Of a stretch of 64,000 nucleotides of DNA, positions 1 to 8,156 are shown one piece after another. The notes beneath the pieces are model-generated. The model did not search any database. It had not been told where the DNA came from and worked only from the letters and a program-made list of their open reading frames with translations. How positions within the stretch are numbered: the stretch's first letter is position 1; every line of letters begins with the position of its first letter. The translations under genes and the position numbers were made by a program. The DNA comes from Caproiciproducens sp. NJN-50 (lineage in GTDB: Bacteria > Bacillota > Clostridia > Oscillospirales > Acutalibacteraceae): positions 1,736,001 through 1,800,000 of the forward strand of contig NZ_CP035283.1 in the NCBI RefSeq assembly GCF_004103755.1. Direction: 5' to 3'.

Positions 1-715
1 CCGCGCCGCACTCCGGGTCATCGAGCCGGTCCGCGCACAGCGCGGCGCGGACTTCCTTTGCCTGTCTGAGAATCAGGGAAAGCACGTCATATTCCTGAAC
101 GGTAAAGCTCTGAAAAGAATCCACCATCACGGTATAGCCCGAAAAGAAGTCGTTCTGTTCCAGCTTTTCCTTTAACCGTGTCAGGTCGTCGAGCGGATCT
201 ATGTAGCTCTGTGCCACCAGCGCATCGTAAGCCGAAAGGATCAGCGACAGCTCGGAAACTTTTCTTCGCAGCGTCCCGTCCGGCATTTTTTCCGCCGCTT
301 TGAAAAGATCCTCCGGCGCGACGGCACACATCTTGAATTCCGCGCAAGTATCGAGAAGGAGGCCGATCAGCTCCGTGCTTTCCGCGTTCCGGCGGTAAAT
401 GTCGAGGCGGTCCTTCACCTGCTCGAGCGCCAGACTCATGAAAATGCTGCGGCCTCCGTCGTCCAGCCGCCTTCCGGCAAAGCCGCCGTAATGCCGCAGC
501 ACCTCTTCCGCCAGCCGGGAAAAGCTCACGACGCTCACGCGGCGGGCCAGCACCGGCCCAAGCAGCCGGAGCATGGCGCGCTCGTTCTCGAACGACGCCT
601 GCTCCGGGACGATCAGCATCAGCTTGTCGTCGCCGGAGCCGGCCAAATCTTTGAGCGCGTTCCGCACGGCCATCGTCTTGCCGCTTCCGGCGCGGCCCAA
701 AAGTAAACGCAGCAT
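1..715 (-). CDS. addB: ATP-dependent helicase/nuclease subunit B, N-terminal part (cut by window edge)
   Basis: Subunit of the AddAB double-strand-break repair nuclease (the Firmicutes counterpart of RecBCD), acting on DNA ends in the cytoplasm. The gene runs off the left edge, so only the first 238 codons are seen. The start ATG at 715 is followed almost at once by a Walker A box GRAGSGKT (residues 7-14), then VPEQASFENE near residue 40, both typical of the AddB N-terminal helicase-like domain; the C-terminal iron-sulfur nuclease domain lies outside. addA would be expected further left. It follows spoIIR on the same strand after 73 bases. Family assignment rests on the N-terminal motifs and the layout; the frame is open to base 1. 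Confidence 0.88.
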   Translation of the reverse strand, partial: MLRLLLGRAGSGKTMAVRNALKDLAGSGDDKLMLIVPEQASFENERAMLRLLGPVLARRVSVVSFSRLAEEVLRHYGGFAGRRLDDGGRSIFMSLALEQVKDRLDIYRRNAESTELIGLLLDTCAEFKMCAVAPEDLFKAAEKMPDGTLRRKVSELSLILSAYDALVAQSYIDPLDDLTRLKEKLEQNDFFSGYTVMVDSFQSFTVQEYDVLSLILRQAKEVRAALCADRLDDPECGA

Positions 716-788
716 TTTATGCCCCACATCCTTTGAAAGAAAGTATAGCATAAAATGCCGCATGAAAAAAGTCTGCCGAATCTGCGCC

Positions 789-1391
789 TTACCGCTGGCC
801 CAGCCACTGTTTCAGCTGTTCGTAATATTCGACCGTCTTGAATTTTACCTGATAGCCTCCTCCGTCCCGGACGATTTTCAATTCGTTCGGGTTCAAAACA
901 TCCTCAAGCTGTTTTTTATCCTGAGCGGCCGGAAGACAGAGCTGCGGAAAAATGACGCACCACCAGTTGTGCCCTTCTCCGGAACCGATGGTCACTTCCA
1001 GGGCGTCGTATTCTCCGGCGGGCAAAGTCACGTCGCCATATGTCCGGGTGGTAAAGTATGTTTTGGCAAGCCGGACCGTCACCGGATACCCATAGCCCTG
1101 CCGTTTCACTTCATCCTGCGCGGCCTCCTGCAGCTGATCCAGCCTTTGGCGGACCGCTTTTTCCGCCTCTTCCCTGTCCTTCACATTGTCCAGCATCCCA
1201 CGGCTTTCCTCAAGGATTCTGTCTCGGACTTTCAGCTTCAGGCTCTGATCCTGCTGGGAATCGGAGTTGGCAAGGACGTGCAGCCGGAGCACCTGCGACG
1301 GGATTTCCTCACAGCCCGCTGTAAACCCGGTAAAGTTCAGCAAAACGGCAAAAACAAAAGCCAAGCACAATGCTTTTCCAAATGTTTTCAT
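789..1391 (-). CDS. spoIIR: Stage II sporulation protein R (SpoIIR)
   Basis: SpoIIR is a forespore-made secreted signal that triggers processing of pro-sigma-E in the mother cell by SpoIIGA. The 200-residue product has an N-terminal hydrophobic segment (about residues 7-24) fitting a signal peptide or anchor, then the family blocks RLHVLANSDSQQDQ (about 36-49), LKLKVRDRIL and GEGHNWWCVIFPQLC (about 138-152). Start ATG at 1391 has an AAAGGAG site seven bases upstream. Its presence is the best single sign that the organism makes endospores. It is followed by addB on the same strand. Confidence 0.93.
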   Translation of the reverse strand: MKTFGKALCLAFVFAVLLNFTGFTAGCEEIPSQVLRLHVLANSDSQQDQSLKLKVRDRILEESRGMLDNVKDREEAEKAVRQRLDQLQEAAQDEVKRQGYGYPVTVRLAKTYFTTRTYGDVTLPAGEYDALEVTIGSGEGHNWWCVIFPQLCLPAAQDKKQLEDVLNPNELKIVRDGGGYQVKFKTVEYYEQLKQWLGQR

Positions 1392-1506
1392 AAAACAGCT
1401 CCTTTTTGATTTTCATCAGGAGCTTTGACCAAAATTTTCCATTTTATTCTTTTTTCCATAACTTTTATTCGCTATAATGAGGATAAAAAAAGTAAGGAGT
1501 GTTATT

Positions 1507-2133
1507 ATGCAGGAATCGTTTCTCAATCTGCTGGTCCGGCTCAAGGACCTCCTTTTTCAAGGATCGCTGAACCTGACCGGTGCTTTGCTGTGGGGGATGA
1601 TCCTTTATTTGATCTGCCTGCCCCTGTTCTTCCGAAAAAAGGAGTTTCCCCAGAATCTCTGCATTGCCGTATTGTTTTTGTACACCGCCGCGCTTTTGCA
1701 GTCCTGCCAGTGCCTGACCGTCCCGAAATCCTGGAATCCGGACGGGCCTTCCATCGCCGCGGCCTTCGGCGCCATGGAGTGGAATCCCTTTCTTTTCTCC
1801 TCATTCGGCGTCAGCGGTTTGTGGACATCCCTTCTTTCTGATTTCCTGGTTTTGATGCCAATCGGCTTTTTGGTTCCGATGGCCAGCTTTCGGGTCCGGT
1901 TTTGGAAAATGATCCTGATCGCCCTGCTGTGCGGCACCGGTCTGGAGGCTGTCCAGCTGCTTGCGAACATTCTGACACAAAGCGCTTCCCGCAGCGTCAG
2001 TACGGGAGAAGCCATTTTAAGCGCCGCGGGTTGTCTGACCGGCTATTTAATTTTCTCCGGATTGAAAAAGCTTCCCGTTATCCGGCACAGAGCGCGGGCC
2101 CGTCATTACACACATCCCGGACAAGCCGTGTAA
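1507..2133 (+). CDS. VanZ-like family membrane protein
   Basis: A 208-residue polytopic membrane protein with about four to five hydrophobic segments. The last one carries the VanZ-like pattern: Glu-Xaa-Xaa-Gln (GLEAVQLL, about residues 145-152), an Arg/Ser stretch (SASRSVSTGEAIL) and Gly-rich final helix AAGCLTGYLIF. VanZ of Enterococcus gives low-level teicoplanin resistance, but most homologues have no known role, so resistance should not be inferred. An upstream in-frame start at 1477 exists, but ATG 1507 follows an AAGGAG site at the right distance. A TATAAT box lies at 1473-1478 with no convincing -35. The gene converges with ispE, leaving only four bases between stops. Confidence 0.72.
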   Translation: MQESFLNLLVRLKDLLFQGSLNLTGALLWGMILYLICLPLFFRKKEFPQNLCIAVLFLYTAALLQSCQCLTVPKSWNPDGPSIAAAFGAMEWNPFLFSSFGVSGLWTSLLSDFLVLMPIGFLVPMASFRVRFWKMILIALLCGTGLEAVQLLANILTQSASRSVSTGEAILSAAGCLTGYLIFSGLKKLPVIRHRARARHYTHPGQAV

Positions 2134-2137
2134 AAGC

Positions 2138-2998
2138 CTAACAAGAAGAATAAGGCTCACACAGAAAAACCTCCGGGTAAATTCCAGAAAGGTCCTTGGC
2201 ACAGGTCTGAGCCTGTCCAATCCGCTCAAACAGCCCGAATACGGCGGAGCCTGTCCCCGTCATGCAGGCGGCCGCCGCCCCGGACTTCAGCATTCGCGTT
2301 TTAATTTGCGGAATTTCCGGCAACAAGGCCAGAGGTTCAAACACATTGCCCGCGTATTTCGCGATTTCGGTTAAATCCCCTCCGCGGAGCGCTCCCAGCA
2401 TCGGCTCCGTAAAGCGGTCGCCAAACGTTCCGTCCCGGTCCAGGGCCCGATACGCTTCCTTCGTCCCGATCCCGGCGGCAGGTTTGCAAAGAAGGATATG
2501 ACAGGCGGAAAGCGGCGGCAGGCGCGTCAGCCGTTCGCCGATTCCCTCGGCCAGCATTGTCCCGTTTGTCAGACAAAACGGCACGTCGGCGCCTATGTTC
2601 AGTCCAACCTCAGACAGTTCCGCTCCGCTCAGGGGAAAAGAAAAGCGTCTGTTTAAAAGCCGAAGGGCCGAGGCCGCATCCGCGCTTCCTCCGCCAAGGC
2701 CAGCCTGCCAGGGAATCCGTTTTTCCAGCAGAAGGAAAACACCGGGATTTTGGATCCCGGCCGCCCTGAAAAAAGCCTCCGCCGCGCGGTGCACCGTGTT
2801 GTCCCGTCCGCAGGACAGCCTTGGGCGGTCGCTGGCGACACGGATCTCACCCTCCGGCCCGCTCAGAAGAGTGAGCCGGTCACATAGCGTGATGCTTTGG
2901 AAGACGGAGCGGATTGTGTGATAGCCGTCCGGGCGCTTCCCCGTGACGTCCAGCGTCAGATTGATCTTCGCATAGGCGTTCTCGACGAGATCAGGCAT
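2138..2998 (-). CDS. ispE: 4-diphosphocytidyl-2-C-methyl-D-erythritol kinase
   Basis: GHMP-family kinase of the non-mevalonate (MEP) isoprenoid pathway; phosphorylates CDP-methylerythritol with ATP in the cytosol. The 286-residue product begins VENAYAKINLTLDV, the IspE N-terminal signature with the substrate-binding Lys, and has the GHMP ATP loop PWQAGLGGGSADAASALR near residue 90-107 and a C-terminal GTGSAVFGLF motif. ATG 2998 is chosen over the longer frame to 3091 because it overlaps the stop of the aminotransferase by eight bases and matches the family N-terminus. Last gene of the PHP-lrp-aminotransferase-ispE run, so probably translated by coupling. Confidence 0.93.
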   Translation of the reverse strand: MPDLVENAYAKINLTLDVTGKRPDGYHTIRSVFQSITLCDRLTLLSGPEGEIRVASDRPRLSCGRDNTVHRAAEAFFRAAGIQNPGVFLLLEKRIPWQAGLGGGSADAASALRLLNRRFSFPLSGAELSEVGLNIGADVPFCLTNGTMLAEGIGERLTRLPPLSACHILLCKPAAGIGTKEAYRALDRDGTFGDRFTEPMLGALRGGDLTEIAKYAGNVFEPLALLPEIPQIKTRMLKSGAAAACMTGTGSAVFGLFERIGQAQTCAKDLSGIYPEVFLCEPYSSC

Positions 2999-4178
2999 TG
3001 GAGCCTCCAGACAGCGTCCGGATAAAGTGTTCGATCCTTGAAAGCGCCTCCGTAATATGCCGGATGGAGTAGGAATAGGAAACACGGACATATCCTTCGC
3101 CGCAGTCCCCGAATGCGCTGCCGGGCACCACGGCCACTTTTTCAGCGTAAAGCAGCTTTTCGCAGAATTCTTCCGAGTTCATCCCCGTGCTTTTGATGCA
3201 TGGAAAAACATAAAACGCCCCCTCCGGCTCGAAACAGGTCAGGCCCATCGCGTTAAAGCCGTCGACAATCAGCCGTCTGCGCAGATCGTACTGATCCCGC
3301 ATGGAATTGATATCCCCGTCTCCGTTTTTCAGCGCCTCGATGGCGGCGTACTGCGCCGTCGTCGGGGCGCTCATGATCCCGAACTGATGCAGCTTTGTCA
3401 TCTGCCCGATAATTTCCTTCGGACCCGCGGCGTAGCCGAGGCGCCATCCGGTCATGGCAAACGCCTTGGAAAAACCGTTGACCAGGATGGTGCGTTCCTT
3501 CATCCCGTCGATTTCCGAAAAGGATACATGGCGGTAATCGCCGTAAGTAAGCTCCCCATAGATCTCGTCCGAAAGCACCAGCAGATTATGTTCCAAAACC
3601 ACCCGGGCCACCGCTTCCAGGTTCTTCCGCCGCATCACGGCCCCGGTCGGATTATTGGGATATGGAAGAATCAGCAGCTTCGTCTTCGGCGTTATTTTCT
3701 TTTCCAGTTCTTCCGCCGTCAGCCGGAACAGGTCCTCCTGCCGGGTCACAACCGGAACCGGCACGCCCCTCGCCGCGAGAGTCAGCGGTTTGTAACAGAC
3801 AAAACTCGGCTCCGGGATCAGGACTTCTTCCCCCGGCTCCACCAGACTGCGGATCGTCAGGTCGATCGCCTCGCTGCCGCCGACCGTAACGACAAGATCC
3901 GTTTTCGGGTCGTAGTCCAAATGATAATGGCGCTTTAAAAAAAGGCAGATTTCCTGCCGAAGCTCGAAAAAACCGCGGTTTGGCGAGTACCACGTTTTGC
4001 CGTCCTCCAGGGAATGGATTCCCTCCTCCCGCACATGCCACGGGGTTGTAAAGTCCGGTTCGCCGATCGACAGGGAAATCACGTTGTCCATTTCATTCGC
4101 GATGTCGAAAAAGCGCCGGATCCCGGAGGGCTTCATTTTCTGTACGTTGCTGTTGAGCATGCGCTGATAGTCAATCAC
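2991..4178 (-). CDS. PLP-dependent class I/II aminotransferase
   Basis: A 395-residue fold-type I aminotransferase. Visible motifs are SIGEPDFTTPWHV (about 36-48), YPNNPTGAV (substrate carboxylate and PLP-phosphate region), SDEIYGELTYG with the PLP-contacting Asp and Tyr, and the Schiff-base Lys in NGFSKAFAMTGWRLGYAAG. The substrate cannot be told from sequence; relatives are annotated as aspartate or aromatic aminotransferases. GTG 4178 is preferred as start: it has AAGGAG eight bases upstream and overlaps the Lrp stop by eight bases, exactly as this gene overlaps ispE. The neighbouring Lrp regulator suggests amino-acid-responsive control. Confidence 0.86.
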   Translation of the reverse strand: MIDYQRMLNSNVQKMKPSGIRRFFDIANEMDNVISLSIGEPDFTTPWHVREEGIHSLEDGKTWYSPNRGFFELRQEICLFLKRHYHLDYDPKTDLVVTVGGSEAIDLTIRSLVEPGEEVLIPEPSFVCYKPLTLAARGVPVPVVTRQEDLFRLTAEELEKKITPKTKLLILPYPNNPTGAVMRRKNLEAVARVVLEHNLLVLSDEIYGELTYGDYRHVSFSEIDGMKERTILVNGFSKAFAMTGWRLGYAAGPKEIIGQMTKLHQFGIMSAPTTAQYAAIEALKNGDGDINSMRDQYDLRRRLIVDGFNAMGLTCFEPEGAFYVFPCIKSTGMNSEEFCEKLLYAEKVAVVPGSAFGDCGEGYVRVSYSYSIRHITEALSRIEHFIRTLSGGSNA

Positions 4179-4656
4179 AGAGCACACTCCTTCTTTCATC
4201 CTTCTCATCCTCCGTATTGAGGATCACATTGCCGTCCTTGTAACGGGTCAGGATGAAATGCGTCGCGGTGGAAAGCACGGAATCCAGCGTAGAGAGGCGG
4301 CGCATGACAAACATTGCGATATCCTGCATGCTTTTCCCGTGGACCTTGACCGCAAGGTCATAACCCCCGGACATCAGGTAGACGCTCTCCACCTCCTCGA
4401 ACTGCATGATCTTGCCCGCGATTTCATCAAAGCCGCGCTCTCTCTTGGGCGAAACCCGCAGCTCAATCAGGGCGATCGCCTTATTTTTGTCAATCTTTTC
4501 CCAGTTGATCAGCGCTTTATATCCCCGGATCACCCCCGCTTTTTCATAGGCCGCAATGGCATCCTCGATTTCATGTTCCGTTTTTCCAAGCATTACGGCA
4601 AGCTGCCTGTTCGACAGTCTTGCATTTTCATTTAAAAGAGCCAGAAGACGATCCAT
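4171..4656 (-). CDS. Lrp/AsnC family transcriptional regulator
   Basis: A 161-residue leucine-responsive-type regulator with an N-terminal winged helix-turn-helix (about 1-55, NARLSNRQLAVMLGKTEHEI) and a C-terminal RAM/ligand-binding domain (IALIELRVSPKRERGF onward, SGGYDLAVKVHG). Such proteins form octamers and sense amino acids. ATG 4656 is chosen since AAGGAG lies nine bases upstream; the ATG two codons earlier (4662) would leave only three bases. It sits 26 bases after the PHP phosphatase gene and overlaps the aminotransferase start, so it may control this operon; the effector is unknown. Confidence 0.9.
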   Translation of the reverse strand: MDRLLALLNENARLSNRQLAVMLGKTEHEIEDAIAAYEKAGVIRGYKALINWEKIDKNKAIALIELRVSPKRERGFDEIAGKIMQFEEVESVYLMSGGYDLAVKVHGKSMQDIAMFVMRRLSTLDSVLSTATHFILTRYKDGNVILNTEDEKDERRSVLCD

Positions 4657-4682
4657 TTTCATACACTCCTTAACGTTATGAA

Positions 4683-5495
4683 TTATTCAACCGGCAGAAA
4701 CTGTGGTTTTCGGCCGGAATAGACTGCATAGTGCTGAAATCCCGCTTTGCGGAGAAGCTCCAGGCCCTGTTCTACGCCCCCTCCGACATCCGCCCAGCGA
4801 TGGGCGTCGGACCCGATGGTAATCAGGCTGCCGCCCAGTTCCCGATAGCGCCGAATGACAGGATAGTCCGGCATGGAGACTCCCAGCTTCTGGCGGAAAC
4901 CGGATGTGTTTACCTCAAGGGCGATCTTTTTTCTAACCAGGCTTTTCAGAACCTCTTCGATTTTGTAAAGATACCGGGAAGTTGGAATAGAAAGGCCAGA
5001 TTTCCCGACGATATAGCGCCAGGGGTAGGTTAAATGGGCGAGGGAATCAAATTTTCCCCATTCGATCATTTCCATGATCTCATCAAAATATCTGCCCAAA
5101 ATGACGTCCATCTTTTCCGTGGAATAATCCAGTTCAAAAAAATCCTCTTTCTCTTTTATATTGTGCAGAGAAGCAAGAATAAAATCATAGCTGAAACAGT
5201 TCAGAACGTCTTCAGCAGCTTCCGGGTCCTGCATCGGCTGGCCCAGTTCGATGCCGGAGAGCACGTGGAGCCTTCCCTGAAACGCCGCGGCGGCTTTTCT
5301 CGACTCATAGCATGACTGACGGATGGATTTGTCATATCCGTCCTTGCGATAGGAATTGCATTCACAGTGATCCGTGATAGCAACGGCATAAAATCCCAGC
5401 CGTGCGGCGCTTTCGCACATCATCATCGCGGAATCGGCGCCGTCCGGGGAACAGTCCGTATGAATGTGGCAGTCCGAAAGATATTGAATATTCAT
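4683..5495 (-). CDS. PHP-domain histidinol-phosphatase family protein
   Basis: A 270-residue PHP metal-dependent phosphatase. The metal-binding motifs are DCHIHTDCSPDG (residues 8-19), ITDHCE (about 40-45), the single Glu in SGIELG, ASLHN and the late SDAHR; this is the HisJ/HisK layout (histidinol phosphate to histidinol, histidine step). No other his gene is in the window, so the substrate could differ. Start ATG 5495 has GGAGAG just upstream. First gene of the apparent operon with lrp, an aminotransferase and ispE; the pairing with an aminotransferase hints at amino-acid metabolism but proves nothing. Confidence 0.82.
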   Translation of the reverse strand: MNIQYLSDCHIHTDCSPDGADSAMMMCESAARLGFYAVAITDHCECNSYRKDGYDKSIRQSCYESRKAAAAFQGRLHVLSGIELGQPMQDPEAAEDVLNCFSYDFILASLHNIKEKEDFFELDYSTEKMDVILGRYFDEIMEMIEWGKFDSLAHLTYPWRYIVGKSGLSIPTSRYLYKIEEVLKSLVRKKIALEVNTSGFRQKLGVSMPDYPVIRRYRELGGSLITIGSDAHRWADVGGGVEQGLELLRKAGFQHYAVYSGRKPQFLPVE

Positions 5496-5645
5496 TGCAC
5501 TCTCCTATCCGCTGTTTTTATCTTATTTTTTATTTTACATTTAAAGCAAGGTTTTAAAAGTTTCATATTGAAATACTATCACATCTCAGCATAAAATCAT
5601 AGATGAATCATTCCCATGTTCAAAGCGCAGTTTTTTCCTTTTTTT

Positions 5646-5658
5646 TGACATAATGTCA
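5646..5658. promoter_or_regulatory. Perfect 13-bp palindrome, candidate operator
   Basis: TGACATAATGTCA is a perfect inverted repeat about 34 bases upstream of the -35 box of the ACT-domain gene and within the divergent gap between two operons. No protein can be assigned to it. Confidence 0.35.
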
Positions 5659-5691
5659 TTCACGAATCCAAGGCCCCGGCTTGACAGAGAC

Positions 5692-5720
5692 TTGACAAGG
5701 AGGCTTTTTCCGCACATAAT
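5692..5720 (+). promoter_or_regulatory. Sigma-A promoter of the ACT/UPF0210 genes
   Basis: TTGACA (5692-5697), 17-base spacer, CATAAT (5715-5720), about 38 bases upstream of ATG 5759. A second TTGACA at 5681 lacks a matching -10. Confidence 0.72.
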
Positions 5721-5758
5721 AAATTTATTGATATTGCGTTTCGCCCGGAGGTGCCAAA

Positions 5759-6028
5759 ATGCGAGCTGTCATCACTGTTATCGGCAAGGACATGGTCGGA
5801 ATTCTCGCGCGTATTTCTTCTGTCTGCGCGGAAAATGAAGTAAACGTGGTGGAAGTGACCCAGTCGATTCTCCAGGACCTTTTTGCCATGATTATGCTTG
5901 TCGATATTTCAAAATGCCGGGTCCCTTTCCCGGAACTCTCGGAACGGCTGACCCGCGCCGGAAAAGACTTGAATCTTTCCGTCCATGTAATGCATGAGGA
6001 CATTTTCAATTCCATGCACCGCATCTAA
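5759..6028 (+). CDS. ACT domain-containing protein (UPF0237 type)
   Basis: An 89-residue stand-alone ACT domain: MRAVITVIGKDMVGILARI opens the first strand-helix, with VNVVEVTQSIL as the second strand region. ACT domains bind small ligands, usually amino acids, and act as dimers; the ligand here is unknown. A GGAGG site lies nine bases before ATG 5759. The gene is followed 33 bases later by the UPF0210 protein, a pair found together in many Firmicutes, so a joint role is likely although neither function is settled. Confidence 0.87.
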   Translation: MRAVITVIGKDMVGILARISSVCAENEVNVVEVTQSILQDLFAMIMLVDISKCRVPFPELSERLTRAGKDLNLSVHVMHEDIFNSMHRI

Positions 6029-6061
6029 ACGGATTTCAGAGGAAGGCTGGAGAATTCATAC

Positions 6062-7420
6062 ATGATAAATTCCCGCGATATTTTAGAAACCATACGGATG
6101 ATCGACAATGAAAACCTTGACGTGCGGACTATCACGATGGGAATTTCTCTGCTTGACTGCACTGACCCGGACATCGGCCGCGCATGCGACAAGATCTACG
6201 ACAAAATCTGCCGCTATGCCAAGGATCTTGTCAGGACCGGCGAGGCAATCAGCGCAGAATACGGCATTCCGATCATCCACAAGCGCATTTCCGTCACGCC
6301 GATCGCCATGATCGCAGCGGCCTGTCCCGACAAAAGCCCCGTTCGTTTTGCGAAGGCGTTGGACCGCGCCGCCAAAACGACCGGAGTTAATTTTATCGGC
6401 GGATATTCCGCCCTGGTTCACAAGGGGTTCGGCCCCGGCGATTATGCCGTGATCGAAAGCATCCCACAGGCGCTGAGCGAAACGGAACTGGTCTGTTCCT
6501 CCGTCAATATCGGCTCCACAAAAGCAGGGATCAACATGGACGCCGTGGAAAAAATGGGCCGCATCGTCCTCGATACCGCCAGGAAAACCGCCGACCGGGA
6601 ATGCATCGGCGCGGCAAAGCTGGTTGTTTTCTGCAACGCGCCGGAAGACAATCCCTTCATGGCGGGCGCGTTCCACGGTCCCGGAGAGCCCGACTGTGTG
6701 ATCAATGTCGGCGTTTCCGGCCCCGGCGTCGTTCGCGCGGCGCTGGCAAAGGCGGGGGATTGCAAAATGGACGAGGTCGCCAACATCATCAAGAAAACGG
6801 CGTTCAAAGTGACGCGGATGGGCCAGCTGGTGGCGCAGGAAGCCTCCCGTCGGCTCTGCGTTCCGTTCGGGATCATCGATTTGTCCCTGGCGCCGACCCC
6901 CGCGGTCGGAGATTCCGTCGCCCATATTCTCGAGGAAATGGGGCTGGAAAGCTGCGGCGCGCATGGTACTACCGCGGCACTGGCGCTTTTGAACGACGCC
7001 GTGAAAAAGGGCGGAGTCATGGCTTCTTCCCACGTCGGCGGCCTATCCGGCGCCTTTATTCCCGTCACGGAAGACGCCGGAATGATCGACGCTGCCCGCT
7101 GCGGTTCCCTCAGCCTGACGAAACTGGAAGCAATGACCGCGGTCTGCTCGGTAGGGCTTGACATGATCGCCGTCCCCGGTGACATCCCGGCCGAGATTAT
7201 TTCGGCCATCATCGCGGATGAGGCCGCCATCGGCATGGTCAATTCCAAAACGACCGCCGTCCGGCTGATTCCCGCAATCGGCAAAAAAGCCGGCGATGAA
7301 CTGAACTTCGGAGGTCTGCTTGGCGGAGGCCCCGTCATGGAGGTCAACCGCTATTCTCCGCTGAAGATGATCCGGCGGGGAGGAAGGATTCCGGCTCCGA
7401 TCCAAAGTTTAAAAAATTAA
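6062..7420 (+). CDS. UPF0210/DUF711 (PFL) family protein
   Basis: A 452-residue cytosolic protein of the DUF711/UPF0210 family, of usual length. Recognisable blocks are MINSRDILETIRMIDNENLD at the N-terminus, the repeated Gly-rich segments VGVSGPGVVRAALA and CGAHGTTAALALLNDAVKKG, and the C-terminal FGGLLGGGPVMEVN. The family resembles glycyl-radical or phosphorylase-like folds by name only; no reaction is established. Start ATG has GGAG nine bases before it. It is co-transcribed with the ACT protein. The stop codon lies inside the first copy of an AT-rich direct repeat. Confidence 0.9.
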   Translation: MINSRDILETIRMIDNENLDVRTITMGISLLDCTDPDIGRACDKIYDKICRYAKDLVRTGEAISAEYGIPIIHKRISVTPIAMIAAACPDKSPVRFAKALDRAAKTTGVNFIGGYSALVHKGFGPGDYAVIESIPQALSETELVCSSVNIGSTKAGINMDAVEKMGRIVLDTARKTADRECIGAAKLVVFCNAPEDNPFMAGAFHGPGEPDCVINVGVSGPGVVRAALAKAGDCKMDEVANIIKKTAFKVTRMGQLVAQEASRRLCVPFGIIDLSLAPTPAVGDSVAHILEEMGLESCGAHGTTAALALLNDAVKKGGVMASSHVGGLSGAFIPVTEDAGMIDAARCGSLSLTKLEAMTAVCSVGLDMIAVPGDIPAEIISAIIADEAAIGMVNSKTTAVRLIPAIGKKAGDELNFGGLLGGGPVMEVNRYSPLKMIRRGGRIPAPIQSLKN

Positions 7421-7517
7421 TCTTTTACAATTTTCTTCTATTTATTTATAAATTTTAGACATGTTTGATAAATCTTCTATCATTCTGATCGACTTTTCTT
7501 TTATTCAATTATAACTC
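7411..7517 (+). repeat. AT-rich direct repeat, copy A
   Basis: Diverged copy of the element at 7589-7700. Shared landmarks in the same order are AAAAAATTAA, TCTTTTA(C/T)AATTTT, a GACAT core and TCATTCTGATCG(A/G)CTTTT, then AATTATAA. The copy begins inside the last codons of the UPF0210 gene. Confidence 0.6.
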
Positions 7518-7588
7518 AGGATTTCCGGTCTATTATTGCAGATATCCAATTCGGCACAGCGGTAATCATAGACTTTGCTTTAAAATAC

Positions 7589-7700
7589 AAAAAATTAAAT
7601 CTTTTATAATTTTTTGTGAATTTGTTTTTAAATACTGGACATATATAATAGATTTTTTTTCATTCTGATCGGCTTTTTTCATTTTTTTAATTATAATTTC
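7589..7700 (+). repeat. AT-rich direct repeat, copy B
   Basis: Second copy of the element at 7411-7517, shifted by about 178 bases, with point changes and small indels. The strongest shared block is TCATTCTGATCG followed by CTTTT. It runs into the first AATTATAATT palindrome. Confidence 0.6.
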
Positions 7701-7748
7701 AATTATAATTTCTCATCTTCAATTATAATTCCGCATTTATGGTATAAT
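7689..7748 (+). promoter_or_regulatory. Candidate V-ATPase operon promoter with three palindromic 10-mers
   Basis: AATTATAATT, its own reverse complement, occurs at 7689-7698, 7701-7710 and 7721-7730, followed by TATAAT at 7743-7748. No good -35 box lies 17 bases upstream, so these A/T boxes may act as UP-element or regulator sites. The role is inferred from position only. Confidence 0.4.
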
Positions 7749-7835
7749 AATTATGAATTGGACGAAACAGCGGAATGCAAAGTTGTATTCCGCCAAATCG
7801 AAACATGCCGATCGATCTATGGGAGGTATTGCCAT

Positions 7836-8147
7836 ATGCAGGATCTGATGAAGCAGATCATTGAAATGGACCGGAAAGCCCGGCAGATCACGGAATCCGC
7901 TCAGCGGGAAAAAGTGGATTCCGAAAAGGAAATACAGAAAAGACGCGAGGAAATCCGGCAGAAATACCTTGAGGAAGCGCGAAGAAGAATTGCAGCGAAC
8001 GAGCCGAAAGAACGCGCTGCCGCCGAGACGACATGGGAAGAGAAAAGGAAACAGAGCGAGGAGGTGGCCAATCATCTGGACCAGCTTTACCTCGAAAACG
8101 GAGACCGGTGGGTTGACCAAATTGTCGCAAGGGTTTTAGGGGAGTGA
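7836..8147 (+). CDS. V-type ATPase peripheral-stalk subunit G/H
   Basis: A 103-residue, highly charged, almost entirely helical protein (MQDLMKQIIEMDRKARQI, then long Glu/Lys/Arg heptads), as expected for the coiled-coil stalk subunit called H in archaea and NtpF in Enterococcus hirae, which pairs with subunit E. ATG 7836 has a GGGAGG site nine bases upstream. The identification rests on the coiled-coil composition and on its place as first gene of the operon, since this subunit is poorly conserved. Nine bases separate it from subunit C. Confidence 0.8.
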   Translation: MQDLMKQIIEMDRKARQITESAQREKVDSEKEIQKRREEIRQKYLEEARRRIAANEPKERAAAETTWEEKRKQSEEVANHLDQLYLENGDRWVDQIVARVLGE

Positions 8148-8156
8148 TGGAAAAGG

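Larger units (their letters stand above)
7421..7835. other. 415-base non-coding region before the V-ATPase operon
   Basis: Very AT-rich and without a supportable gene. It holds the two direct repeats, three palindromic AATTATAATT 10-mers (7689, 7701 and 7721) and a TATAAT box at 7743-7748. An in-frame ATG at 7758 would extend the first V-ATPase gene by 26 codons, but it has no ribosome site and the extension does not resemble the family. Confidence 0.6.

Noticed and set aside
1477..1506. Longer start for the VanZ-like gene
   Set aside because: The ribosome site AAGGAG lies inside this extension and is well spaced for ATG 1507; the extension also overlaps the -10 box.
7421..7835. CRISPR array from the repeated AT-rich blocks
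   Set aside because: Only two long diverged copies and three short palindromes; no regular repeat-spacer pattern and no cas genes.
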